NCBI GenBank assembly: GCA_958450325.1
Contig: OY288242.1
Coordinates: forward strand, 1,426,001 to 1,490,000
DNA: 64,000 bases
From: Agrostemma githago
Lineage: Eukaryota; Streptophyta; Magnoliopsida; Caryophyllales; Caryophyllaceae
Direction of reading: 5' to 3'
In this document: positions 23,575 to 33,954 of the stretch, one piece after another
Layout: each line of letters begins with the position of its first letter
How positions within the stretch are numbered: position 1 is the stretch's first letter
Notes under the pieces: generated by a model
Told to the model about the DNA's origin: nothing
The model's input: the letters and a program-made list of their open reading frames with translations, nothing else
Databases searched by the model: none
Made by a program: the position numbers and the translations under genes

Positions 23575-25540
23575 TAGTTCAAGCCTAAGTAACACCTCAT
23601 AAAATTTTCGGTCGTCATATTTTTTTTGGACTACAAATTTTCAAAAAAACGTGGATAACACTTCAATTTGAGGTGTTTTCAACCGACATTAGTTTATTGC
23701 GTAATTACACATTTAAACGTTCTCTGTTGGAGCTAAAATTTTGTGTGCGCGTAATATGTGGCCTAGGAAATACCCCGTAAAATTTTCGGCCATATTGTTT
23801 TTGGTCTTCGAATTTTCAAAAAACGTGGATAATACACTTCAATTTGAGGCGTTTTTGACCGACATTAGTTTATCGCGTAAAGTTGATGTTCTTTATTAGA
23901 GCTATAATTTTGTGTGCGCGTAATATACGGCCTAGGTAACACCACGTAAAATTTTCGGCCATGTTTTTTTGGGATCCCAAATTTGCAAAAAACGTGGATA
24001 ATATACTTCAATTTGAGGCGTTTTTGACAGACATTAGTTTATCGCGTAAAAAAACCATCAAATGTTCTTTATTGAAGCCAAAATTTTGTGTGCGCGTAAT
24101 ATATGGCCTAGGTAATACCCCGTAAAATTTTCGGCCATATTTTTTTTGGACTTCTAATTTGTAAAAAAAACGTGGATAATACACTTCAATTTGAGGCGTT
24201 TCGACCAATATTAGTTTATCGTGTGATTACACCATCAAATGTTCTCTTTTGGAGCAAAAGTTTTGTGTGCGCGTAATATACGGCCTAGGTAACACCTCGT
24301 AAATTTTTCTGCCATATTTTTTTCGGACTCCAAATTTGCAAAAAAACGTGGATAATACACTTCAATTTGAGGTATTTTTGACCGACATTAATTTATCGCG
24401 TAATGACACCATCAAATGTTCTCCGTTGGATCTAAAATTTTGTGTCGACGTAATATATGGCCTAGGTAACATACCTTAAAATTTGCGGCCATTTTTTTTA
24501 GGATCTTGAATTTGCAAAAAACGTGGATAACACTTCAATTTGAGGCATTTTCGACCGATATTAGTTTATCGCTTGATTACACCATCAAATGTTCTCTTTT
24601 GAAGCTAAAATTTTGTGTGCGCTTAATATACAGTCCAGGTAAAACCCCGTAAAATTTTCGGCCATATTTTTTTTTGGACTCCGAATTTGCAAAAAAACGT
24701 GGATAATACACTTCAATTTGAGGCGTTTTCGACCGATATTAGTTTATTGCGTGATTACACCATCAAATATTTTCTTTTAGAGCTAAAATTTTGTATGCGC
24801 GTAATATACGGCCTAGGTAACACCCCGTAAAATAATTCGGTCATATTTTTTTGTTCTTCGAATTTCATAAAACGTGGATAATAAACTTCAATTTGAGGCG
24901 TATTTGACCGACATTAGTTTATCGCGTAAAGACACAATCAAATGTTCTTTGTTGGAGCTAAAATTTTGTGTGCGCGTAATATACGGCCTAGGTAACACCC
25001 GTAAAATTTTTGGCCATATTTTTTTGGACTCCGAATTTGTAAAAAAACGTGGATAATACACTTCAATTTGAGGCGTTTTCAACCGATATTAGTTTATCGC
25101 GTGATTACCACATCAAATGTTCTCTTTTGGAGCTAAAATTTCGTGTGCGCGTATTATACGGCCTAGGTATGACCATGTAAAATTTTCCGCCAATTTTTTT
25201 TTTGGACTCCAAATTTGTAAAGGAACGTGGATAACTTCAATTTGAGGCGTTTTCGACTTATATTAGTTTATCGCGTGATTACATCATCAAATGTTCTTTT
25301 TTGGAGCTAAAATTATATACGGCCTAGATAACACCCCGTAAAATTTCCGGTCTTATGTTTTTTGGACTCCGAATTTGCAAAAAAACATGGATAATACACT
25401 TCAATTTGAGGCGTTTTCCACCGATATTAGTTTATCGCGTGATTACCACATCAAATGTTCTCTTTTGGAGCTAATATTTTGTGTGCGCATATTATACGGC
25501 CTAGGAAACACCCCGTAAAATTTTCGCCCATATTTTTGTC
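23575..25540. repeat. Satellite-like tandem array, ~175-bp monomer, about 11 copies
   Basis: The landmark ACGTGGATA (once ACATGGATA) recurs at about 23649, 23823, 23992, 24170, 24346, 24521, 24697, 24872, 25047, 25225 and 25385, that is every 160-178 bp. Each monomer also holds CCTAGGTAACACC, GTAAAATTTTCGG, CTTCAATTTGAGGCGTTTT, TTAGTTTATCGCGT and TTTGTGTGCGCGTAATAT. Monomers differ by scattered substitutions and small indels, so the array is old or poorly homogenised. It breaks off sharply after 25535. The period is close to nucleosomal spacing. Short open frames inside it have no coding support. Confidence 0.92.
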
Positions 25541-25976
25541 CTCATGCCATTCAGATGAAACATTACTAGGATAAAACTGTGAAAATTTCAAAATATGCAT
25601 GTTACATTCTAGCGCCCGTAAACCGTATCTACTCACTACCAAGGCCGGCCCAAAGGAGTACAATATGGTTCTTGTAATCCGGTTCATACAGAGTAATACA
25701 ACTTTGACAACCCGTGTTAACAGAGATCTACTAATGACTCACAAATCTCGATTTACCAACAAAATGAAACCGAGAAAGGAATTGAATGCAGTTTCACCAG
25801 CTGTTACTGGTGTGTAATTGATGTCACCCATTTCTCCAGGTAAGTTGCTTTACCCAGTTTACCATCTAACTGATCTTTTCCTCCTGCATGCATGCAGTAA
25901 ATTAAACATGCCACAGATTAAACCTACAAACTGTGTTCAAAATAAGCATCAGCATCTCGCGTTCAGTTTACGAAAA

Positions 25977-26798
25977 ATGGTCTGCCCTTTATACTGTATC
26001 CTGCTCTTACACATTGCAGTTATCATCATCTCGCAATCCCCCTTCGTTTCTTCACAGAATAATACTGGCAAATTTTCTATTGGGCAATCGCTCTTAGCCA
26101 ACTCCAATGGGTATGGGTCTTCAATTCTATCTCCGTCAAGTGATTTTGCCTTCGGCTTTCATCAGTTTCCTAATAGTACTAATCTCTTCTTACTGTCCAT
26201 TTGGTATGCAAAGATCCCTGCTGACACAATCGTGTGGTATGCAAATGACGGTAAACCTGTACCAAAGGGATCAAAACTAACTATAACAGCTGATGACGGT
26301 CTGATTCTCAATGATCCTCAAGGAACTCCTCTGTGGAATACTAGTCAGACTGCTGCTGTCAGTTACGGTTTCATGAGCGATACAGGCAACTTCATGCTAA
26401 GAAGTAGCAGCAATGATATAGTAGCAGCTTTGTGGGAGACCTTTAATTTTCCAACAGACACCTTGCTTCCCTCACAGGTTTTGGAGCAAGGAACAGAGGT
26501 CAACTGTCGGGTGTCTAAGTCTAATTTCACTGCAGGGAGGTTCCAGCTGCGCTTTCAAGATGACGGAAATCTCGTCCTTTATACTAGGGATGTAATTTCC
26601 AATATAACCTACACTTCTTATTATTCTAGTAACACAAGTGATGATGTTAATCTGGGAAATGTAGGGATACAAGTGGTCTATAATGAGACTGGGGATATGT
26701 ATATCGTTAAAAAGAATGGTTCCAGGTTTGATTTCATGAGCGTTCTGACTACTACTCCTAAACCCTCCTCTATAATTTCTATCCTATCTCAAACTTAA
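25977..26798 (+). pseudogene. Truncated G-type lectin receptor kinase (lectin part only)
   Basis: The 273-codon frame is a close paralog of the complete receptor at 33955. It has a signal peptide-like start (MVCPLYCILLLHIAVIII), the bulb-type lectin domain (ILSPSSDFAFGFHQFP ... SIWYAKIPADTIVWYA) and a second lectin-like half. Similarity stops abruptly after the DFMS codons near 26744. Nineteen or so unrelated codons follow, then a stop. The EGF-like, PAN, membrane and kinase parts are missing. The 5' flank is similar to that of the intact copy. If transcribed, it would make a secreted lectin without anchor or kinase. I annotate it as a pseudogene because the end is a random junction. Confidence 0.85.
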
Positions 26799-27686
26799 CA
26801 GCCTTCTGCCTTTCAAAAAAATTGAGGGTTTAGGAATATAAATATCCCATAATACAAATGAAAAGACGGAATTGCCCTGACTTAAGTGAAATGAAAAGTG
26901 AGTAATAATAAGGGCCAATTCGTCATTTAGCTCACAAAATAAGAACACCACCCAACTAAAATCAATTGAGAGTGAGAGATTGAGAGCTGGTGACTGGAAT
27001 GGAGGCGCCGTCGATACGCCGGAGTAGTTGGCCGGAAATGATGGAGAAAGGGCGGCGGAGCACGTCGGATGAGGTGTCGGCGTCTGCTGGTGCTGAAACG
27101 GAGCAAAGGTGGTTGAACGGCGTCGGAATCTGGCCGAAGATGGAGACGCGCGGTGGAGCAGTTGGTGGCGATCCGGTGGCTGCCGGTGCTGCGTGACTGA
27201 GGTGAAGACGGAGGTTGGAGGAGTATGGTGTTGTGAATTGGTGATTGATTGATTGATAATGGAGCTTGTGGATTGATTGATAAAGAAGATGGAGTTGAAG
27301 AGAAAATTGGATTGTGATGGAGTGAAGAACAGTGATGATGGAATTGGAATTCATGGCTAATTTTGAGTTGAAATAGAAATTGAGTCAAGGGAATTGAATT
27401 TGGGATGGAGAAGAAGACTTAGAGTTCTTGCATAAGGATTTGGTCAAAGTCGGGTTTGACCCGTCTTTCTCGTCTCGTTTTTTCCCGGGTTGGTACCTAC
27501 AATATCAAAATAACTCGAGCAGCACCAAAATTCTAAGAAATATGCTAAAATGATATTATTAAGCTAGACTCGACTAATAATCAAAATTAAATGTAAAATG
27601 ACTAATTACTAACAAATCGGATAATAAAATTGATCGAATAAGAGTAAAAATATGGTGCAAAAACCGGTAAAATAGCGTGTTATCAT
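26745..27686. other. Foreign segment replacing the kinase part of the first receptor copy
   Basis: This ~0.94-kb block separates the lectin part of the truncated receptor from sequence matching the 3' flank of the intact copy. It begins TGACTACT and ends TTATCA, so it could be a solo LTR or LTR fragment (TG...CA) in minus orientation. No 5-bp duplication is visible because the flanking receptor sequence is deleted. A GC-rich patch (about 26995-27200) codes in no convincing way: a 68-codon plus frame and a long Ser/Pro/His-rich minus frame look compositional. I do not recognise its source. Confidence 0.5.
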
Positions 27687-28015
27687 CACTGCATAGTTAT
27701 AATACAATAATCTTCCTTATTCGGAGGAATGTAATACAAAGTACTATCGTTTTTCATTTCCTTATTGAATGAATGCTCTTGTACTCAGAGCCGCACTGCT
27801 ATTCTCAATCAAGAGCAGTATGTTGTTGGTGAAAAACATCAAAAGTATGATGCAAGGTATATAAACATTTGACCTGATTCAGGAACATTGTGCCTTCAAA
27901 CTAAGACGGTCTTACAAGTGAAATCACGCCAATTCCCATTCTTTTTCATTCGTAACACTCGTCATACTCAAAATTATTCACACAATGACTAAAAAAATGT
28001 TAACAAAAATTGCAT
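27687..28015 (+). pseudogene. 3' remnant of the truncated receptor copy
   Basis: From the word CACTGCATAGTTATAATAC onward the sequence matches the end and 3' flank of the complete receptor (36408 to about 36725). It includes the last codons, the stop and the downstream CGGAGGAAT.TAATACAAAG and AGACGGTCTTACAAGTG words. This shows that the first copy once had a normal 3' end and lost its middle. Confidence 0.8.
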
Positions 28016-28125
28016 ATAGTGGCAGAACTGGTCATTGTGAGGTATTAGTGTGGCGATTTAGGTAGTGACGGAAGGAAGAAGAAGGATTTTTCGGGGTGGA
28101 TAAATTTCAGAACATATGTACAGTA

Positions 28126-28663
28126 TGATACGAATTTGCAGCGGAATTAAATGAAATAGATAAGTGATCCTCGAATCAGACCTATGACTCGATTGATCGT
28201 GATTGGAAAGCTAGACCTATAGCTCGACAATCGGGAACTCAAGAACTAGGAGACGCGTCCTAATAATTGAGGGCGAATTACCTCGATAATTCTAAGAAAT
28301 AAACACAACTGTTTATATTGTTTTGTTTCGGGAAAAATGCCTATCATTCTCAAAAAGATCATGGCTATAAATAGCTCATGAATTAAACCCAGAAGAGGAG
28401 TTACAGAGAACTCCTCATTAGCCTGCAAATAAAAGCTAAACCATAAAAATAAATAAACTAGCTTAAATGGGGTATTAAACATCCCCTTATTAACTCTTCT
28501 CGTGTTTAACGAAAGATGCACACAAGAATCAGTCCATGCTCAAGTAAGTCCAACCCATGACAACAGACAAACACAACGAGCCATCGAACCCAAATAGGCC
28601 TCGGTTCCAATTGTTAGTACGAGATTATCATTCTCCGGAACAACTTTATCCATCTCCGTATCA
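28126..28663 (-). repeat. 3' LTR of the gypsy element (left end)
   Basis: This is the 538-bp LTR with TGATAC/GTATCA ends. The element's reading frame ends inside it, at 28540. The open frame on the minus strand at 28246-28521 is repeated identically in the other LTR and has no evidence of function. Confidence 0.92.
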
Positions 28664-31600
28664 TCCCCTCTCCCTTTAAAAGGAATTGTCCTCAATTCGG
28701 TTATCCCGTCATCATCAAGATACGGGGAGAGGTCACCAACATTAAATGTTGCGTGAACTCCATAACCGCCCGGAAGTTCCACTTTGTAAGCGTTATCGTT
28801 TACCCGTGCTACCACTTTGGAAGGCCCTTCGGCTCTCGGCATAAGCTTATTTTTGCGCTTACTTGGAAAACGATCCTTTCTCAAATGAACCCAAACCAAA
28901 TCACCCTCCACGAACAACTTAGGTCTTCTGTTTTTGTTTGCCTTCCTCTTATAACCTTCATTCACGGATTTAATCCGTTCACGAACCTCCTGGTGCAATT
29001 TCATCATTGATTTCAATTTGGATTCAGCATCCTTGTGGACTAACTCGTCCTTTGGCAATGGAATCAGGTCCAAAGGTAGATACGGGTTAACTCCGTAGAC
29101 CAATTCAAATGGCGAATGACCTGTGGCATGAGTAGGCGATCGATTGTAAGCAAACTCGGCGTGAGCAAGCTTAACGTCCCAATCTTTCTGAGTCTTACTT
29201 ACCAACCCACGTAGTAGCGTCCCCAAAGTGCGGTTCGTGACTTCCGTTTGCCCATTCGTTTGAGGATGATGCGACGTACTGAAAAGCAGTTTGGTACCCA
29301 CCTTTCTCCATAGCGTATTCCAAAAGTAACTCAGGAACTTAGAATCACGATCCGAGACGATGGTTTTTGGAATGCCATGTAAACGCACAATCTCCCGATA
29401 ATACAAGTCAGCCACGTTTTGGGCATCATCGGTCTTGTGACAGGCCACAAAGTGAGCCATTTTCGAGAACCTGTCAATCACCACCATAATAGCATCCTTA
29501 CCTCTCGGAGTACGAGGCAACGCAACAATAAAATCCATGGAAATGTCTTCCCAAGGACGAACAGGAACTGGCAGTGGCAAATAAAGTCCAGGCTTGAACG
29601 AGCTCTTAGCCATATGACAAGTCACACATTTTCCGACTATGCTCGTTACATCTCCTAGCATTTTGGGCCAAAAAAAATGTTCCTTCAAAACTTCCAGTGT
29701 CTTAGCCACGCCAAAATGCCCAGCTAACCCACCTCCATGCGCCTCTCGCACCAACAATTCGCGGACCGAATGCTTGGGAACACATAAGCGGTTACCTTTG
29801 AAAAGAAAGCCATCTTGCAGTATATACTCTCCATACGCACCAGCAGTACACTTCTCAAACGTATCCCCAAAATCAACATCATCACGATAATAATCCTTCA
29901 AAGTCTCAAATCCAAGCAAACGAACATCAAGAGTAGAAAGTAACGTGTATCTGCGGGATAAAGCATCAGCAACTATGTTGCTCTTACCATCTTTATACTT
30001 CGACGAGAAGTGAAAAGATTGTAAGAACTCGACCCATTTTGCGTGCCTTGGACTCAACTTCTGTTGTCCATTAATAAATTTCAACGACTCGTGATCCGAA
30101 TGCAAAATAAAATGATTCGGACGTAAGTAGTGACTCCAATGATCGAGAGCTCTAACCATGGCATAAAACTCCTTATCATAAGTACAATAATTTAGCCTAG
30201 CACCACTCAATTTCTCGGAGAAATAAGCTATGGGGCGCTTTCCTTGGATCAAAACAGCACCAATACCCACACCACTAGCGTCACATTCGACCTCGAAAGG
30301 CTGAGAAAAATCGGGCAACGCCAATATAGGAGCAGTACATAATAATTCTTTGATTATTTCAAATGATTTTTGGGCGTCTTCCCCCCACACAAATGTACCT
30401 TTCTTCAAACAATTAGTAATGGGACTAGTAACGGTACTGAAATCACGAATAAAACGCCTATAGAACGACACAAGGCCATGGAATGATCGTACCTCACTTA
30501 TCGTTTTAGGATTAGGCCAAGACTTGATAGCTTCGATTTTAGATGGATCAACGGACACCCCATCTTTCGAGACCACATAGCCTAAAAAGACCACATTATC
30601 CACTAGAAATGAGCACTTCTCCAACTTCCCATAGAGTTTTTGGGATCTAAGGGTCTCAAATACCTGCCTCAAATGAACTAAATGCTCATCTATCCCCTTG
30701 CTGTACACTAATATATCGTCCAAATAGACGACGACGAATCTGCCTAAGAATGACTTAAACACTTCGTTCATTAGCCTCATAAACGTACTAGGGGCATTCG
30801 TGAGACCAAATGGCATAACGGTCCACTCATACAACCCGTGTTTTGTTTTAAAGGCTGTCTTCCACTCGTCTCCTTCACGCATCCGAATTTGGTGATACCC
30901 ACTTCTTAGGTCAATTTTTGAGAAAATAGTAGACCCATGGAGCTCATCTAACATGTCATCAAGTCTCGGAATTGGAAACCGATACTTAATGGTGATGTTA
31001 TTAACAGCCCTACTATCGACACACATTCTCCAAGTGCCGTCTTTCTTTGGGACAAGCAAAACAGGTACAGCACATGGACTCAAACTTTCACGCACATAAC
31101 CACGACTCATAAGTTCATCAATTTGTTTCTGTAATTCTTTAGTTTCTTCCGGGTTACAACGATAGGCAGCTTTGTTAGGCAATGATGATCCCGGAATTAG
31201 ATCAATTTGGTGTTCAATACCACGAATAGGAGGCAAACCTGGTGGTAAGTCTTCCGGAAATACGTCACTGAATTCAGCCCACAAACCGGCCATAGGACTG
31301 TCTTCACGAAACATCAGGCCCTTCACCATTTCCTCCTTAGCTAAGAGCAAATACACCGTTTCCCCGTGATCAAGAGCCTGCTCCACCTCTCGTTCACTGG
31401 CCAACATCGCAAGATTGGGCCTCTTCTTCGCTTTTGTACTCATCGACCGAACGGCCTGAGAAGACATTGGTTTTAGTACGATCTTCTTGCCTTTGTCTCT
31501 TAATTCATATTCATTGCTCCTTCCCCTATGTACGACATCTCTATCGAATTGCCATGGACGCCCCAACAATATGTGACAAGCGTCCATAGGAATGACGTCA

Positions 31601-32877
31601 CACAAAATCTCATCCACATACGATCCCATCGCCAAACCCACTCTCACCTGTTTCGATACTTTCACACTATTCCCGTCATCAAGCCAATGCAACGCATATG
31701 GTTTAGGGTGAGTAGTAGTGACTAAGCCTAATTTCGACACCATTTCTGTAGAGGCAACGTTAGTACAACTACCCCCGTCGATGATTACACTACACCATTT
31801 ATCCTTGACTTGGCATTTCGTATGAAACAATTGGTCTCGCTGGTCCGACTCGACGGGTACAATTTTGGTCTGTAATGTTCTAAGAACCAAGGTCGTATCA
31901 TACGTCGGAGCCTCATACCCTTCCACCTCTTCACTCTCCTCATCCTTATCAAAAACAAAGACGCCACCCAACCTTTCTTCCTCCTCAAATAACTCCTCAC
32001 GACACTCTATAGCTTCCCTTAAGGTCACTATCCGTTTGTTTGGGCAGGCACTTTTATAATGCCCAAAACCTTGACACTTAAAACACCTAACTTTGGCTAG
32101 GCTTGTTTCTTTAGTTGTGCTGGACAGTTTAGGGACAGTGGTGGAGTTATTATGTCCTATGGTACTAGGAGACGAGACCGGGTTGCTACTAGACCCGATT
32201 AATTTCGAGGCAGATTCGGGATTAGACCAAGATTTGGTCTTACCAGTATCCGAACTCGAGCTTCCCCCATATTTTGTTTTCCCTTGGTTCTCAAGTTTCA
32301 AACACAGTCCACAAAGAGTATCGAAATCAGAATAGGGGTATAATTCTACGACATTAGCAATATTAGAATTCAACCCTCGCAAAAATCTCGACATTTTCTG
32401 TTCCTCTATCTCCTCTAATTCACCCATCAATGACAAATTTTCAAACTCATCGATGTACTCACCTACGTTCAATTTCCCTTGTCTAAACTCAGCAATTCTA
32501 CGGTAGGTAGTAATTTTGTAGGTCGTTGGTACTTACCTTTTACGAAGTTTGCGTTTTAGCGATTCCCAAGACGCAATTTTGTCCTTCTTAGCCCGCACAC
32601 GTTTAGATTTTAGCCCTTCGAACCACAACGATGCTCCTTTTCCCAGTTTCAAGATCGCGTACTTACACCTCTTCTCGTCACTAAGATCCTTGAAATCGAA
32701 CATGCGCTCTATTTTTCTTTCCCATTCCAAATAATCTTCCGGATTAGTGCCTCCTGTGAACTCAGGAAGATCAGAGATCTTGAACTCGTCGGGTTTGGAA
32801 CGAGGACCAGTTCGTACCCCTGTACGCAACAAGTCTCGTAATTGACCAAGCGACATATTGTCATCGAATTCGGCCAT
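28540..32877 (-). CDS. gag-pol polyprotein of the gypsy element, with one in-frame stop
   Basis: From the ATG at 32877 the frame spans 1445 codons to 28540. A TAA at 32535-32533 is in the same frame as both sides and ends the first part after 114 residues. Downstream parts are the rest of gag, a CCHC knuckle (CFKCQGFGHYKSAC, near 32085), a protease motif (IIDGGSCTN), RT with YLDDILVYS (near 30720), RNase H, and integrase with HHPQTNGQTE (near 29260). The C-terminal GPY/F-type module contains NDNAYKVELPGGYGV. The last ~41 residues are encoded by the LTR. Apart from the stop the frame is intact over 4.3 kb. Whether the stop is a mutation, is read through or is spliced out cannot be told from sequence. 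Confidence 0.9.
28664..28682 (-). other. Polypurine tract of the gypsy element
   Basis: Read on the minus strand, a purine run (AAAGGGAGAGGGGA) abuts the 3' LTR. It lies inside the open reading frame, as in CRM elements. Confidence 0.75.
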
Positions 32878-32888
32878 GTTTTGGGATG

Positions 32889-32920
32889 AATTTTTTTTTT
32901 TTTTTTTTTTTTTTTTGATT
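32889..32920. repeat. Homopolymer T run
   Basis: About 28 consecutive T (A on the element's sense strand) lie just upstream of the gag start codon of the gypsy element. Such a long run may be partly a sequencing artefact. Confidence 0.85.
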
Positions 32921-32974
32921 CACGGAAACAGAGAAAACAGGGACCTTCTCGATTTTGTGAAACCAAGAATCCGA

Positions 32975-32986
32975 GCTCTGATACCA
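32975..32986 (-). other. Primer binding site of the gypsy element
   Basis: On the minus strand TGGTATCAGAGC follows the 5' LTR (right end) after a four-base spacer. It is complementary to initiator tRNA-Met. Confidence 0.88.
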
Positions 32987-32990
32987 CTTA

Positions 32991-33528
32991 TGATACGAAT
33001 TTGCAGCGGAATTAAATGAAATAGATAAGTGATCCTCGAATCAGACCTATGACTCGATTGATCGTGATTGGAAAGCTAGACCTATAGCTCGACAATCGGG
33101 AACTCAAGAACTAGGAGACGCGTCCTAATAATTGAGGGCGAATTACCTCGATAATTCTAAGAAATAAACACAACTGTTTATATTGTTTTGTTTCAGGAAA
33201 AATGCCTATCATTCTCAAAAAGATCATGGCTATAAATAGCTCATGAATTAAACCCAGAAGAGGAGTTACAGAGAACTCCTCATTAGCCTGCAAATAAAAG
33301 CTAAACCATAAAAATAAATAAACTAGCTTAAATGGGGTATTAAACATCCCCTTATTAACTCTTCTCGTGTTTAACGAAAGATGCACACAAGAATCAGTCC
33401 ATGCTCAAGTAAGTCCAACCCATGACAACAGACAAACACAACGAGCCATCGAACCCAAATAGGCCTCGGTTCCAATTGTTAGTACGAGATTATCATTCTC
33501 CGGAACAACTTTATCCATCTCCGTATCA
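32991..33528 (-). repeat. 5' LTR of the gypsy element (right end)
   Basis: The 538-bp LTR is identical to the left one except at one position. The CAGTA duplication follows at 33529-33533. Confidence 0.92.
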
Positions 33529-33533
33529 CAGTA

Positions 33534-33954
33534 ATAACGCTGTCAAATTAACCGTAAATTAAGTCTTTGCTGCCGTGAAGAATTGCACTCAAACTTTTCC
33601 AAGTCCGCTGTAATCAAGTTTTTTGTCAAGTTAAAAATATTGGACTTTGGCTATCAGTCATCACGTTGCCGTAAGAAAGGGGTTGAATGTGTGGTGCAGT
33701 TCTTCTGATGTTCATCGTCCATTTATCCAATGGCCCCGGGTTCACTAGCAAACACCACATACAGTTGAGTGACGGAACAAACGTGAGATGGACGATGGAG
33801 ATTAGAAGAAGTGGCAATACATACTGATAGATGACAACTTGATTGCAGCAAAGACTTTTCTGATGTTGCTCAGTCTTTGATTTTTCCACAATATATACTA
33901 CTGTACTTGTCTACAAAATAAGCATCATCATCTCACATTCACTCTTTACCAAAA
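33534..33954. other. Upstream region of the intact receptor kinase
   Basis: No gene is seen. The last 50 bases (AAAATAAGCATCATCATCTC word) resemble the sequence just before the truncated copy at 25977, marking the duplicated 5' flank. Confidence 0.55.

Larger units (their letters stand above)
28126..33528 (-). mobile_element. Young Ty3/gypsy LTR retrotransposon, CRM-like
   Basis: The element has two 538-bp LTRs (28126-28663 and 32991-33528) that start TGATAC and end GTATCA. The 5-bp duplication CAGTA flanks it (28121-28125 and 33529-33533). The LTRs differ at a single position (G at 28331 versus A at 33196 or so), so insertion was very recent. It is transcribed from right to left. The pol order RT-RNase H-integrase is that of Ty3/gypsy. 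There is no chromodomain of the Del/Reina type. The polyprotein runs about 124 bp into the 3' LTR, and a conserved LRTIPF-GRGDD stretch follows the integrase. Both traits are known from CRM centromeric elements. One in-frame stop interrupts gag. Confidence 0.93.

Noticed and set aside
24008..25082. Paired minus-strand frames of 64-66 codons with similar sequence (MVETPQIEVYYPRF type)
   Set aside because: They are translations of successive satellite monomers. Their similarity comes from the DNA repeat, not from a protein family.
23575..25540. CRISPR-like array
   Set aside because: The repeats are head-to-tail monomers of ~175 bp without unique spacers, in a plant nuclear setting. It is a tandem satellite-like array.
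26927..27388. 153-codon minus-strand frame rich in Ser, His and Pro
   Set aside because: No recognisable domain. It overlaps another frame of equal length and lies within the replacement segment of the broken receptor, so it is likely compositional.
28246..28521. 91-codon frame, identical at 33111-33386
   Set aside because: Both are in the LTRs of the young gypsy element and are identical because the LTRs are. There is no sign of a gene.
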